Assembly (NCBI RefSeq): GCF_019195455.1
Contig: NZ_JAIMBW010000001.1
Coordinates: forward strand, 3,996,001 to 4,060,000
DNA from: Gymnodinialimonas phycosphaerae
GTDB lineage: Bacteria; Pseudomonadota; Alphaproteobacteria; Rhodobacterales; Rhodobacteraceae
Direction of reading: 5' to 3'
Length of the DNA stretch: 64,000 nucleotides
The translations under genes and the position numbers were made by a program. Position 1 is the stretch's first letter. Every line of letters begins with the position of its first letter. Below are positions 33,580 to 43,109 of this stretch, piece by piece. The notes below the pieces were generated by a model, which was not told the DNA's origin, ran no database searches, and was given only the letters and a program-made list of their open reading frames with translations.

Positions 33580-33813
33580 ATCGACCATCTTATCGCTTTC
33601 ATCATCGGCCCATACCAGAGGGCCTTCCGCGCCTATCGCGCCACCCTTGCAGAAGATCCGGCCAGAGCGGAACGCCGATTTATTTATGCCCCGCTCGGAG
33701 CGGTGGGAGCGCTTGCCGCTATCTGCATGTTCACAGGAATGAGCATGCTCTGGGCGATCGCGTTCCTGGCACTGTATTTTCCATTCTTTGTGGCCATTAC
33801 TCTTCCCCGTTGA
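33580..33813 (+). other. open frame for a 77-residue membrane-type protein without a standard start
   Basis: The frame encodes a basic amphipathic start (HLIAFIIGPYQRAFRAYR), a charged link (AEDPARAERR) and two hydrophobic stretches (APLGAVGALAAICMFTG, then SMLWAIAFLALYFPFF), a sensible small membrane protein. The frame is open from 33526, but no ATG, GTG, TTG or CTG precedes the hydrophobic part. ATC at 33580 sits 10 bases after AAGGG; ATT at 33547 is the only other non-standard candidate. It could be a gene with a rare start, a gene that lost its start by mutation, or a chance frame. It fills the 339-base gap between priA and hisC. Confidence 0.35.
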
Positions 33814-33896
33814 ACCCGATCGGACGAATCCGGACCTCTATTGATCGCCGGGCCCTCGGCACGTAAACCCGGCGGACAATCAAGTTGGTGACATCC

Positions 33897-34979
33897 ATGA
33901 CAGCCCAAATCCGCCCGCAACCCGGGATCCTCGACATCGCGCTTTACCAGGGCGGGGCTTCGGAAATTGCGGGCCATGCCGCGCCGCTGAAGCTTTCGTC
34001 GAACGAGAACCCGTTCGGCCCGTCGCCCGCCGCCGTCGTCGCCATGGCGGATGCCGTGGCCGACGCGCATCGTTACCCCTCCACCGATCACGCCGACCTG
34101 CGCGCGGCGATTGCCGAGGTTCACGGGCTGGAGGCCGATAACATCATCTGCGGCGTCGGCTCGGACGAGATCATTCACTTCCTGTGCCAATGCTATGCCG
34201 GGCCGGGGGATGAGGTGCTTTACACCCAACACGGCTTCGGCATGTACCCGATCGCGGCGAAGGCTGCAGGGGCCACGCCGGTGCAGGTGGCTGAAGTCAA
34301 CCGCACCGTCGACGTGGACACGCTGCTTGCGGGCATCACCGAACAGACGCGGCTGATCTTCATCGCCAACCCCTCCAACCCCTGCGCGACGATGATCGAC
34401 AATGGCGAGATCATGCGCCTTGCCGATGCGTTGCCGGATCAATGCCTGCTGATCCTGGATGGCGCTTACGTAGAGTTCGCCGACGGCTACGATGGCGGCA
34501 AAGCGCTGGTAGAGGCGCGCAACAACGTGGTGATGACCCGGACGTTTTCAAAGGTCTACGGCCTTGGTGGGTTGCGGGTGGGCTATGGTTACGGCCCGCG
34601 CCATGTGATCGACACGCTCAACCGCATCCGGGGGCCGTTCAACCTGTCCACCGTGGCTTTAGCGGGGGCTGAGGCGGCGGTGCGGGACGTGGATTGGGTG
34701 GCGGAATGCCTGCGTGTGAACGCGGCGGAGCGTGCTCGACTTGTGGGCGGGTTGCGCCAGTTGGGGCTGGCCTGTGATGACAGCCATGCCAACTTCGTGC
34801 TGGCCCGGTTTGAAACCGAGGCAGCCGCCGATGCCGCCGATGCCCACCTGAAGGCCGACGGTATCATTGTGCGCGCGCCCAAGTCCTACGGGTTGCCTGA
34901 TTGCTTGCGGATCACCGTGGGACGGCCCGAGGACAATTCCCGTGTTCTCGCGTCCCTTACTGCCTTGGTGGCGGCATGA
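33897..34979 (+). CDS. hisC: histidinol-phosphate aminotransferase
   Basis: A PLP-dependent class I/II aminotransferase. The 360-residue product shows [44 protein letters not shown] and the Schiff-base lysine in [18 protein letters not shown]. It acts in histidine synthesis. Because it overlaps tyrC (ATGA), it may also transaminate aromatic intermediates, as such enzymes do in other bacteria. Start ATG at 33897; an upstream GTG at 33885 is less likely. Confidence 0.93.
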   Translation: MTAQIRPQPGILDIALYQGGASEIAGHAAPLKLSSNENPFGPSPAAVVAMADAVADAHRYPSTDHADLRAAIAEVHGLEADNIICGVGSDEIIHFLCQCYAGPGDEVLYTQHGFGMYPIAAKAAGATPVQVAEVNRTVDVDTLLAGITEQTRLIFIANPSNPCATMIDNGEIMRLADALPDQCLLILDGAYVEFADGYDGGKALVEARNNVVMTRTFSKVYGLGGLRVGYGYGPRHVIDTLNRIRGPFNLSTVALAGAEAAVRDVDWVAECLRVNAAERARLVGGLRQLGLACDDSHANFVLARFETEAAADAADAHLKADGIIVRAPKSYGLPDCLRITVGRPEDNSRVLASLTALVAA

Positions 34980-35908
34980 GCGTTATCTACGACCGCGTCG
35001 CCCTGATCGGCCTTGGGCTGATCGCGGGGTCCATAGCCCACGCCATGCGGCGCGGCGGCTTGGCCAAGGAGATCGTGGGCACCGCGCGCTCTTCCGAGAC
35101 GCGGGCCATCGCCGCCGAGATCAATCTGTGCGACCGGATCACCGAGACGGCTGCCGAGGCCGTGGCGGGGGCCGACCTTGTGGTGCTCGCTGTGCCTATC
35201 GGGGCGATGGCCGCCGTTGCCGCTGACATCGCGCCGCATCTGGCCGCGGGGGCGACGGTCACGGATGTGGGATCTGTCAAGCAAGAGGTCATCGCGCAAG
35301 TGGGCCCGCATCTGCCGGATCACGTTCATTTCGTGCCGGGCCACCCGTTGGCAGGGACCGAACATTCCGGCCCGCGGTCGGGCTTCGCCGAGTTGTTCGA
35401 CAACCGCTATACGCTGTTGACGCCGCCTGAAGGTACCGATCCGGCCGCGACCGAACGCTTGAAAAACCTGTGGATAGGTTGTGGAGCGCTTGTGGAGGAA
35501 ATGGACCCGGACCACCACGATCTGGTTCTTGCCGTGACCTCGCATACGCCGCACCTGATTGCCTACACTATGGTCGGCGTGGCCGACGATCTGCGGCGCG
35601 TCACCGATAGCGAAGTCATCAAGTATTCCGCGGCGGGGTTTCGGGACTTTACCCGTATCGCGGCCTCGGACCCGACAATGTGGCGTGATGTGTTCTTGTC
35701 AAACAAGGATGCGACACTGGAAATTCTGGGCCGTTTCACCGAAGAATTGTTCGCGTTGCAGCGGGCGATCCGTACCGGCGATGGCGAGCATTTGCATGAT
35801 TACTTCACCCGCACCCGCGCCATTCGACGGGGGATCATCGAGGCAGGCCAAGATACGGACGCCCCTGATTTCGGACGCAACATGGCGAAGAAGGGAGACA
35901 CAGAATGA
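34976..35908 (+). CDS. tyrC: prephenate/arogenate dehydrogenase
   Basis: An NAD(P)-dependent dehydrogenase of tyrosine synthesis. The 310-residue product has the Rossmann motif [11 protein letters not shown] (about residues 9-19), [22 protein letters not shown] and the family active-site block [14 protein letters not shown]. Further on, [12 protein letters not shown] holds the helical dimer domain. It overlaps the upstream hisC stop by ATGA and the downstream extensin gene by ATGA, so three genes are translationally coupled. Confidence 0.93.
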   Translation: MSVIYDRVALIGLGLIAGSIAHAMRRGGLAKEIVGTARSSETRAIAAEINLCDRITETAAEAVAGADLVVLAVPIGAMAAVAADIAPHLAAGATVTDVGSVKQEVIAQVGPHLPDHVHFVPGHPLAGTEHSGPRSGFAELFDNRYTLLTPPEGTDPAATERLKNLWIGCGALVEEMDPDHHDLVLAVTSHTPHLIAYTMVGVADDLRRVTDSEVIKYSAAGFRDFTRIAASDPTMWRDVFLSNKDATLEILGRFTEELFALQRAIRTGDGEHLHDYFTRTRAIRRGIIEAGQDTDAPDFGRNMAKKGDTE

Positions 35909-36861
35909 ACCTGCGCGCGGGCCTTTGTGTTGTCACCGTTGCCGCTGCCGTGCCCCTTGCGGCGCTTGGCCAATCGGCTGAGGTTCGGGTGATCTCGGCC
36001 ACTGCGCGGGCTCCGGCGGAATCCTTGCGCCCTATGGCACGCCCCGCGGGCACGCCGGTGCCCTCCAGCGTGGGGCCCGGAGCAATCGGGACCGCCGTCG
36101 GCTCGGCCATCGGAGCGGCCCCAGCGGCCGAGGCCCCCGCGCCCACAAGGCCTCGTGGCCTTGCCGCACTGTTCCGGCCCCAGGGCGAGACGCCTGCAGC
36201 CACGGGTGCTGTCGGCGGCGGCTCGTCTCTTGCCATGACACAATCCCTGCGCCCCGAACAGCGCCCCGCGGGCCTTGTGGAGCAAGTTCGCGCAGCAGCG
36301 ACGCGCAACATCCCCTCGGCCGTGGCGCAGCCGGGCCGAAACACTGGCACGCTCTGCGGTGTGGTGGGCCTTCAGGGTGACGAGATCGAGCCTGTCGCAG
36401 GCCGCATCAACGGCTGCGGCATCCCGCGTGCCGTTCGGTTGCGCACGGTACATGGAATCACCCTGACGACACCTGCGACGGTCAATTGCACCACGGCGCA
36501 GTCGATTAGCGAATGGGTTTTGGCCGCCGAGGATATCATCGGCAACACCGGGGGCGGCATGGCGAATCTTCGGGTGGTCGCCTCTTATGCGTGCCGCACG
36601 CGCAACTCGCAATCCGGGGCGCGATTGTCCGAGCATGCGACGGGCAACGCGGTGGATATCGCCGGCATAGGGCTGCAAAATGGCAGTGAACTCAGTGTGT
36701 TGAACGATTGGCGCGGCGGCAATTCCTCGATCATGCGTGGCCTGCACCAAGCCGCGTGCGGGACGTTCGGCACGGTCCTTGGGCCGGAATCGGACCGGTT
36801 CCACCGGGATCACTTCCACTTCGACGTGGCCTCCTACCGCTCGGGCTCTTATTGCCGCTGA
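35905..36861 (+). CDS. extensin-like family protein
   Basis: A 318-residue secreted protein with a signal peptide (about residues 1-22, ending ALGQ), a Pro/Ala-rich linker (about 30-115) and an extensin-like C-terminal domain (PF06904; about 140-318). The domain is recognisable by CGVVGLQGDEIEP, SEHATGNAVDIAG and DRFHRDHFHFDVA. The pattern of conserved His and Asp resembles D-Ala-D-Ala-type metallopeptidases, and a cell-wall role is likely but unproven. Six to seven cysteines may form disulfides. It is coupled to tyrC by ATGA. Confidence 0.88.
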   Translation: MNLRAGLCVVTVAAAVPLAALGQSAEVRVISATARAPAESLRPMARPAGTPVPSSVGPGAIGTAVGSAIGAAPAAEAPAPTRPRGLAALFRPQGETPAATGAVGGGSSLAMTQSLRPEQRPAGLVEQVRAAATRNIPSAVAQPGRNTGTLCGVVGLQGDEIEPVAGRINGCGIPRAVRLRTVHGITLTTPATVNCTTAQSISEWVLAAEDIIGNTGGGMANLRVVASYACRTRNSQSGARLSEHATGNAVDIAGIGLQNGSELSVLNDWRGGNSSIMRGLHQAACGTFGTVLGPESDRFHRDHFHFDVASYRSGSYCR

Positions 36862-36868
36862 CGGCCTG

Positions 36869-37885
36869 CTAGCGCAGGCGCAGGCTTGGCGCGTGCCCAA
36901 TCGGCAGCGGTCCGATGAACACGCGTCCATTGGAAAACGAGAGCGTCGCGTCGATGTTCTCTTCGCTGCCGGACAGACCTGCCAACACCTCCAACATGGC
37001 CTCTGCGGTGCCGCGCAGCCGTTCGGGAACGACGCCCGCGTTGCTGGCCAGATCCACCATCGCCCGCCAGTTTTCGGCGCGTACGGCCAACTCTCCCTCG
37101 GGCACGCCACCTGCGGTGACGTCCAAGGTGCCCGTGGCGCGAAACAGCATGTCGCCCCAGCGCATGCTGACCTCGTCGATCTGTAGCGCGGTGAATTGCG
37201 GGCGGGCGACTTCGATCGCATCCATATCCCATGGGGCGTCGAACGTGGCTGTCACCTGCACTTCGGCCCGTTCCATGATTGCGGGCAACACGCCTGCGGG
37301 ATCCAGACGGGTCCGCCACGCCTCGGGCGGGGTCATGGCGGTGGCCAGCGCCATGATGTCGTAGGTCGTTTCCGTGTCCGCGACACGGGTCAGGATCAGG
37401 CTTCCCTGCTCCCACTGGGTCTGCCAGCCGTCACTGGAACTGACCTGCAACGGCCCCGTATCCACGTGGAGCGCATCCAGCGCGAAACGATTGGTGGGTT
37501 GCACGTCCAGCGCGGCTTGCAGGTGCAGGCCCTCTGCCCCCAGTTCAGAGACATTCAACCGCTCGTAGGGTGATGCGATGACCTGAACCGCGGGCCAGCG
37601 CGCCTCGATCCGGTCCAGGCGCAGGACGTCCTGGCGGAACTCCAACGACGCAACGGACCATGCAAGGCCCGTCTCGGGGTCGGCAAGTTCAAGGTTCTGC
37701 AATTCCGTCACGAACTGCAACGGGAAGCCGCTGACCGAAATGTCCGAGACCTCGGCCACCCAGCCATCGGCCTGCCTGTCATCCAGCCACCGGGTCGCGG
37801 CCGTCTCGGAAACCATGGCACCGCCCCCCCAGGCGATCCCGCCCAAGGCCCCAACTCCGAAAATCCAGATCAAAAGCCGCTTCAT
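36869..37885 (-). CDS. DUF2125 domain-containing protein
   Basis: A 338-residue envelope protein, with an N-terminal signal or membrane anchor (about residues 4-24) and a beta-rich periplasmic body. The family start (RWLDDRQADGWVAEVSDISVSGFP) and the end (SFSNGRVFIGPLPIGHAP) match DUF2125 proteins that are common in Alphaproteobacteria. The repeated beta-strand pattern recalls AsmA/DUF748-like bridge proteins, but the role is unknown. It converges with the extensin-like gene, with 7 bases between stops. Confidence 0.85.
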   Translation of the reverse strand: MKRLLIWIFGVGALGGIAWGGGAMVSETAATRWLDDRQADGWVAEVSDISVSGFPLQFVTELQNLELADPETGLAWSVASLEFRQDVLRLDRIEARWPAVQVIASPYERLNVSELGAEGLHLQAALDVQPTNRFALDALHVDTGPLQVSSSDGWQTQWEQGSLILTRVADTETTYDIMALATAMTPPEAWRTRLDPAGVLPAIMERAEVQVTATFDAPWDMDAIEVARPQFTALQIDEVSMRWGDMLFRATGTLDVTAGGVPEGELAVRAENWRAMVDLASNAGVVPERLRGTAEAMLEVLAGLSGSEENIDATLSFSNGRVFIGPLPIGHAPSLRLR

Positions 37886-37936
37886 GGCACTCCCCTTCCG
37901 TCACTCTATCGCCTATGAGGGCAGAGCACGACAAGG

Positions 37937-38488
37937 ATGAACCCCATGACAGCACCGCTTTGGATTTTCGGCTACGGCTCGCTCCTGTGGAACCCCGGCT
38001 TTTGCGTGGCGGAAACCCGGATCGCGCGGCTGCACGATTGGCACCGCTCTTTCTGCATGTCGTCGATCCATCATCGCGGAACCGAGGCCGATCCCGGACT
38101 GGTCCTTGCCCTGGATGCCTTGCAGGGGGCCAGTTGCGATGGCTTGGCGCTGCGCGCGGAGCCGGGGACCGAGGACGCCACCATCGCCTATCTGCGAGAG
38201 CGGGAATTGATCTCTTCGGCCTATGTCGAGACGCGCCAAACCGTGAATTTCCATGACGGCGGCACGCAGGACGATGTGCTGACCTACGTGATCAACCGCG
38301 ACCATGTGCAATACTGTCAACATGCGCTGGAGGTTCAGGCTCGCATCATTGCCGGTGCCGTGGGCGGGCGGGGGCCGAATGATGAATATCTCTACAACAC
38401 CGCCGCACATCTAAGCGAATTGGGCATCGGCGACGCCGATCTGGAGGCTTTGGTGACCATGGTCCGGGACTTGAAGGCCGCGCTTTAA
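37937..38488 (+). CDS. ChaC-type gamma-glutamylcyclotransferase
   Basis: A cytoplasmic enzyme predicted to break down glutathione to 5-oxoproline and Cys-Gly. The 183-residue product has the fold's substrate loop FGYGSLLWNPGF (about residues 11-22), FCMSSIHHRGT, and the catalytic glutamate in LRERELISSAYVE. Length matches bacterial ChaC. Start ATG at 37937 (a second ATG three codons on). It is divergent from the DUF2125 gene. Confidence 0.9.
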   Translation: MNPMTAPLWIFGYGSLLWNPGFCVAETRIARLHDWHRSFCMSSIHHRGTEADPGLVLALDALQGASCDGLALRAEPGTEDATIAYLRERELISSAYVETRQTVNFHDGGTQDDVLTYVINRDHVQYCQHALEVQARIIAGAVGGRGPNDEYLYNTAAHLSELGIGDADLEALVTMVRDLKAAL

Positions 38489-38565
38489 GGCTTTTGTTGG
38501 CGTGACGGCCCACAACCGTGTAGGGTGTCGCCAGACAAGTCAAAAGAGCGGTTGAGACAAACCCC

Positions 38566-39765
38566 ATGGCGAGCAGCAGAGAGGGCGCAGGCAGCGCCCG
38601 ATTTACACGGCCCACGCAGCAGATCCTTCTGATGCTGATCATCCTCGCGCTTGTCGTGGCGGGGGGCATTTTGGTGTGGCCGCGGGTGCAGGACGTGTTC
38701 CTGACCTCACCCTACTTGAATGGTACGATTGCTATCGTCTTCGTCGTGGGCGTTTGCGCGACCTTCTTTCAGGTGATCCAGCTGTTCTCTTCGGTTGCGT
38801 GGATCGAACAATTGGCCGAGGGCGGCCAGGCGGATGCGGATGAAAAGCCGCCACGCCTTTTGGCGGCGATTTCTGGCGTGGCGCGGCTGCGGGGATCTCG
38901 TACGCAGGTGACGCCCGCGTCGGCGAAATCCATTCTTGATAGTGTTGGCGCGCGGATGGAGGAAAGCGGCGATATCACGCGATACATCGCCAACCTTCTG
39001 ATTTTTCTGGGCCTTTTGGGTACTTTCTTTGGCCTTGCCACGACGGTGCCGGCGGTTGTGGAAACCATCCGATCCCTGCAACCGACCGAAGGCGAAGAAG
39101 GCCTCGCCGTCTTTGGCCGCCTGATGGACGGCCTTGACGATCAGCTTGGCGGTATGGGCACGGCCTTCGCGTCCTCCCTGCTTGGCCTAGCCGGGTCGCT
39201 TGTCGTGGGCTTGCTGGAGCTTTACGCGGGCCACGGCCAGAACCGCTTCTACCGCGAGTTGGAGGAATGGCTGGCCTCGATCACCCGCGTGTCGTTCTCG
39301 GGCGATGGGGACGGGGCTATCGACAAGGCGGCAATCGCCACCGTGCTCGACCACATGGTTGACCAGATGGACACGCTGCAATCGCTTTTCGCGCAATCCG
39401 AGACGCGCCGTGCGGCGACGGAACAGCGGGTGCTGACCCTGGCGCAAAGCATTGACAGTTTGACCGAACGGCTGGGGCCGGGGCAGGTGGCGGCCACCGA
39501 ACGGCTTGCGACGGCGCAGGACCGCTTGGCGGCGGCCCTCGACGGGATGGCCGCCGAGCAGGGTCTGGACGACGAGTCGCGCAACCGCTTGCGCTCCATC
39601 GACGTGCAGCTGTTCAAGATGGCCGAGGAAATCGGCACCAATCGCGACGCAGAGGTCATGGGCCTGCGGGGCGACTTGGCGCAACTGACCGAGGCGCTGC
39701 AAGCGCTGACCCAGGCCGCCCGCGCCCCCGCCGAGGCCCGCGCGCGGCAGCGCGGGGACGGCTAG
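38566..39765 (+). CDS. MotA/TolQ/ExbB-type proton-channel protein
   Basis: A 399-residue inner-membrane protein. It has four predicted membrane segments (about 19-38, 53-75, 142-165, 196-220). The last two carry the family signature LGLLGTFFGLATTVPAVV and GMGTAFASSLLGLAGSLV, including the polar Thr/Ser residues that line the ion path. The region after about 255 is helical, coiled-coil-like and cytoplasmic. It is followed after three bases by an OmpA/MotB-like gene, so the two probably form a stator-like complex driven by the proton gradient. It is not the flagellar motor (no flagellar genes near) and not Tol (no tolR/A/B near). Confidence 0.85.
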   Translation: MASSREGAGSARFTRPTQQILLMLIILALVVAGGILVWPRVQDVFLTSPYLNGTIAIVFVVGVCATFFQVIQLFSSVAWIEQLAEGGQADADEKPPRLLAAISGVARLRGSRTQVTPASAKSILDSVGARMEESGDITRYIANLLIFLGLLGTFFGLATTVPAVVETIRSLQPTEGEEGLAVFGRLMDGLDDQLGGMGTAFASSLLGLAGSLVVGLLELYAGHGQNRFYRELEEWLASITRVSFSGDGDGAIDKAAIATVLDHMVDQMDTLQSLFAQSETRRAATEQRVLTLAQSIDSLTERLGPGQVAATERLATAQDRLAAALDGMAAEQGLDDESRNRLRSIDVQLFKMAEEIGTNRDAEVMGLRGDLAQLTEALQALTQAARAPAEARARQRGDG

Positions 39766-39768
39766 GCG

Positions 39769-42168
39769 ATGGCCTTCCACCGCAAAGCGAAGCAGGGCAT
39801 GTCCGGGGCGATCTGGCCCGGTTTCGTCGATGCCATTACCGCGCTTTTGATGGTGATGATCTTCGTGCTGACCATTTTCATGGTCATGCAATACGTGCTG
39901 TCCGAAGAAATCAGCACCCAGGATGAAGAACTGAATTCCCTGACGGCGCAGGTCAACCAGTTGGCCCAGGCCTTGGGCCTTGAAGAAGCGCGGGCGGGGC
40001 AGTTGGAGGCGCGGGTCACGACGCTTTCGGGATCCTTGTCGGCGGCCCAGGAGCAGGCCACCGCGCAGGAGGCCTTAATCGCCACGCTGACGGCGGAAAG
40101 TGCAGCACAATCGGCCCGGATCGTGGCGTTCGAGGAACAAGTCGCGGGGCTTCTGGCGCAGAATGCGGAGCTGGCGACAAGTAGGGCCGAGACCGAGGCC
40201 GAACTGGCGGAAGCGATGACGCAGGCCGAGGCGCTGAACCTTGCGCTCGCCACCGCCCGCACCGAGATCGACGAAGCCTCCGAGGCCGCGCGCCTTGCTG
40301 CCGCCCGTCGTGAAGCGCTGGAGGCGCTGATCGCAGATCTTGAGGCCGAGGGCGCGGCGCGGGATGCGTCCCTGTCCGACGCGCTGGCCGCCTTGGCGGC
40401 GTCATCGTCTGAATTGGAAGTGCGTCAGAGCGCGCTGACTGAGGCGCTGACTGCGTTGGCGCGGGCCGAAACCCGGAGCGCGCAACTTGCGGGCACGTTG
40501 ATCGAGCGGGATCAATCCCTGACCGCCGCCCTTGCGGCTTTGGCCAGCGGGGACGAACGCGCCGAAGAACTTCTGTCGCGCCTTCAGGAAGTTGAGGGGA
40601 ATTTGTCCGAAACGGAAGCTGCACGCCTTGCAGACGTGGCTGCGGCAGAAGCCCTCCGTTTGCGCTTGGCGGAAGTAGAGACCGCGCTGTCCGAGGAAGA
40701 AGCAGCGCGGTTGGCTGAATTGGCAGCGGCAGAGGCCCTGCGCGCCCGTTTGGGCGACCTAGAGGCGGCGCTTTCGGAAGAGGAATCCGCCCGGTTGGCC
40801 GAGGCTGCAGCGGCGGCGGCGCTACGCACGCAGTTGGATGACACAACCGCCGCCCTGTCAGAGGAAGAGGCCGCCCGCCTCGCCGAAGCAGCGGCAGCCG
40901 AGGCCCTGCGGCGGCGTCTGGAAAATGCCGATGCAGAACTGACCGCGATGTCACTTGCCTTGGAAGAGCAGCGCCAGCGGGCCGAGGAAACCTTGACACT
41001 ACTTGCCGCCGCCGATGCCGCCCGCGATGATCTGGCGACGCGGCTTGCGGGCGCGCTGGCGCGGGCCGAAAGTGGGCAGGGAGAGGCTGCATCCCTTGCC
41101 GACGCCCTTGCGGCGGCTGAGTTGGAGCTGGATCGTGCCGAAGCTGCTTTATCGACCCAGACCGGTGAATTGACGGCATTGGAACGCCAATTGGCCCTTG
41201 TCCTGTCGCGTCTGGAAAGTGCTGAGGCGAGTGCCGCCGCGCGCTTGGCCGAGCTGGAAGCAACGATTGCCGCGTCCGAGGCGCAAGCCTCCGAGGCTGT
41301 CGCTGCCGCTGCCGAATTGTCCACGTTGGAGGCGCAGTTGGCCGCCGCCCTCGCCGCGCGCCAGACAACCGACGCCGCCCTCGCGGAAGCTCTGTCAGAG
41401 GCCGAGACCCGCGCGACCCTTCTGGCGCAGGCCAATCAGGAGTTGGAGCGGGCCGAGGCGCAATCCTCTGAAAGTGCGCGTCAGGTGGCGCTTCTGAACG
41501 AACAGGTCGCGGCATTGCGGTCGCAATTGGGTTCGCTGCAATCACTGCTCACGCTGTCGGAGGACCGCGATGAAGAGGCGCAAATTCAGATCGAGGCGCT
41601 GGGATCGCGGTTGAATACGGCGTTGGCGCAACTGGCCGCCGAAGAGCGTGCGCGCGCTGAACTGGAGGCCGCCGAGGTCGCGCGGCTGGCAGCGGAAGCA
41701 CAGGAACTGGAGCGCTATCGCTCGGAATTCTTTGGCCGTTTGCGGGAATTGCTGGAAGATCGTGAGGGCGTCCGGATCGAGGGGGATCGTTTCGTGTTCT
41801 CGTCTGAGGTGCTGTTCGAGGTCGGCTCTGCGGACCTGGCGGCAGAGGGGTTGGCGCAGATCGAAAACGTGGCCCAGTTGCTTCTGGAGATCGCCGAAGA
41901 CATCCCCGAGGCCATCGATTGGATCATCCGCGTGGATGGCCACACCGATGATCAGCAGCTGCGTGAAGGGGCCACCTACGCCAACAATTGGGAGCTCAGC
42001 CAAGCGCGCGCCCTGGCGGTCGTCCTTTACATGAGCGAGGAATTGGGCATCCCTCCGCGTCGTTTGGCGGCGACGGGCTTTGGCGAGCATCGACCGATTG
42101 CGCCAAATGATACCGAAGCGGGTCAAGCGGCGAACCGGCGGATCGAACTGAAGTTGACCGAGCGCTAA
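39769..42168 (+). CDS. OmpA/MotB-like protein with a giant coiled coil
   Basis: A 799-residue protein with three parts. First, an N-terminal membrane helix (about residues 14-43) holding FVDAITALLMVMIFVL, with Asp21 in the place of the proton-carrying Asp of MotB/ExbD. Second, about 600 residues of Ala/Glu/Leu/Arg-rich heptads (about 45-650), including four consecutive 28-residue repeats. Third, a C-terminal OmpA peptidoglycan-binding domain (about 665-799; RVDGHTDDQ, NWELSQARA, GEHRPIAPNDT, NRRIELKL). A straight 600-residue coiled coil would be about 90 nm, longer than the periplasm is wide, so it must fold back or lie along the wall. It forms a two-gene unit with the channel gene and overlaps the convergent M23 gene by four bases. 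Confidence 0.85.
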   Translation: MAFHRKAKQGMSGAIWPGFVDAITALLMVMIFVLTIFMVMQYVLSEEISTQDEELNSLTAQVNQLAQALGLEEARAGQLEARVTTLSGSLSAAQEQATAQEALIATLTAESAAQSARIVAFEEQVAGLLAQNAELATSRAETEAELAEAMTQAEALNLALATARTEIDEASEAARLAAARREALEALIADLEAEGAARDASLSDALAALAASSSELEVRQSALTEALTALARAETRSAQLAGTLIERDQSLTAALAALASGDERAEELLSRLQEVEGNLSETEAARLADVAAAEALRLRLAEVETALSEEEAARLAELAAAEALRARLGDLEAALSEEESARLAEAAAAAALRTQLDDTTAALSEEEAARLAEAAAAEALRRRLENADAELTAMSLALEEQRQRAEETLTLLAAADAARDDLATRLAGALARAESGQGEAASLADALAAAELELDRAEAALSTQTGELTALERQLALVLSRLESAEASAAARLAELEATIAASEAQASEAVAAAAELSTLEAQLAAALAARQTTDAALAEALSEAETRATLLAQANQELERAEAQSSESARQVALLNEQVAALRSQLGSLQSLLTLSEDRDEEAQIQIEALGSRLNTALAQLAAEERARAELEAAEVARLAAEAQELERYRSEFFGRLRELLEDREGVRIEGDRFVFSSEVLFEVGSADLAAEGLAQIENVAQLLLEIAEDIPEAIDWIIRVDGHTDDQQLREGATYANNWELSQARALAVVLYMSEELGIPPRRLAATGFGEHRPIAPNDTEAGQAANRRIELKLTER
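40603..40938 (+). repeat. four 28-codon repeats in the coiled-coil gene
   Basis: Units start at 40603, 40687, 40771 and 40855, each 84 bases. The consensus protein unit begins LSEEEAARLAEAAAAEALR. Twenty-eight residues equal four heptads, so the coiled coil stays in phase. DNA identity between units is much lower than protein identity, so the repeats are old or selected at the protein level. Confidence 0.8.
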
Positions 42169-43109
42169 CGCACGGAAATTGTTGTCGTTTCTTCGTCGAC
42201 AAGGATGCCGTCGCGGGTAAGTGACACGGTGCCGGTGTAGACCCCCACCGGCAGTGCAGTGCGGATCCGGCGACCGCTCGCGCGGAAAAGCTGTGCCTGG
42301 GTACGCTCCAGCGTGATATCCTGGGTGTGGTAGGTCGTGCCATCGGGCGCGGTGATAGTGGCCGTGACGAGATCGCCCGTGCGCCCACTGTGGAAAAAGC
42401 CCCAGATAATAATGGCTTCTCCGGTTGCCGACAGCGCGTTGGCATCAGCCGACCCGGCTTGGGTCGCCTCATAAGTGGGCATCGCTTGGGCAAAGCCGAT
42501 GCTGAGAATACCTCCGGGGGAAAGGGGGATGTCGTCCGCCCAAAGCGTTACGTCGCTATCGCAGGTGCCGCTATCGATGGGGGCGAAGGGATCGATGACC
42601 TCGCCGTTGTGACGGACGGTGATGTGCAGATGCGGGAATTCAGTATTGCCGGAAAAACCCATTTCGCCAATGGGTTGCCTTGTTTCGACGGTATCGCCTT
42701 GGGCCACGGCAACAGACCCCTGGGCCATGTGGCAATACTGGGTTTGCCAACCGTTTTCGTGTTCGATCAGCACGCCATTGCCGCAATCCTGTCCGTCGGG
42801 AAAGCCGCCGGTGCCGGTGTCTGGAACCCCGTTGCGGGTGCCGAGCACGGTGCCGGGTGCGGCGGCGAGAATGGGGATGCCGCGGGCCAGCGCCTCCATG
42901 TCCGGAACGCGGATGTCGGTGCCTTGGTGGCCATCGTAACTCATTGAGCCACAGAGGAAATCTTGTGCATCGGGGCCGGGGTCGTGGTCCACGAGCTGTT
43001 GAATCATGCAGGTTTCGCCCAACACGCAATCGACGGGAAAAGCGAGGGAAGGACCCTCTTGCGCGAGAGCGGGGAGGGAGCTTGAGAGGACAAGAAGCAG
43101 CGCGCGCAT
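42165..43109 (-). CDS. M23-family peptidase, secreted
   Basis: A 314-residue periplasmic LytM-type metallopeptidase-like protein. A signal peptide covers residues 1-17 (ending ALAQ). The M23 domain (about 45-190) holds the zinc motif GHQGTDIRVPD and, later, PHLHITVRHNG (HxH), with a catalytic His in QYCHMAQG, so it is probably active on peptidoglycan peptides. The last ~120 residues form an uncharacterised beta domain. I chose the ATG at 43109 because GGAAGG lies upstream; an ATG at 43142 gives a poorer signal peptide. It overlaps the end of the OmpA-like gene. Confidence 0.88.
   Translation of the reverse strand: MRALLLVLSSSLPALAQEGPSLAFPVDCVLGETCMIQQLVDHDPGPDAQDFLCGSMSYDGHQGTDIRVPDMEALARGIPILAAAPGTVLGTRNGVPDTGTGGFPDGQDCGNGVLIEHENGWQTQYCHMAQGSVAVAQGDTVETRQPIGEMGFSGNTEFPHLHITVRHNGEVIDPFAPIDSGTCDSDVTLWADDIPLSPGGILSIGFAQAMPTYEATQAGSADANALSATGEAIIIWGFFHSGRTGDLVTATITAPDGTTYHTQDITLERTQAQLFRASGRRIRTALPVGVYTGTVSLTRDGILVDEETTTISVR

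Noticed and set aside
40016..41545. 509-codon minus-strand frame opposite the coiled-coil gene
   Set aside because: Arg/Pro/Ala-rich translation without domains, caused by biased codons of the Ala/Glu/Leu-rich coiled coil.
38566..42168. Zorya anti-phage system (ZorA/ZorB)
   Set aside because: Channel and OmpA proteins are present, but the long tail is on the wrong partner, and no ZorC, ZorD or ZorE-like helicase or nuclease gene adjoins. A different stator-like pair is the better reading.
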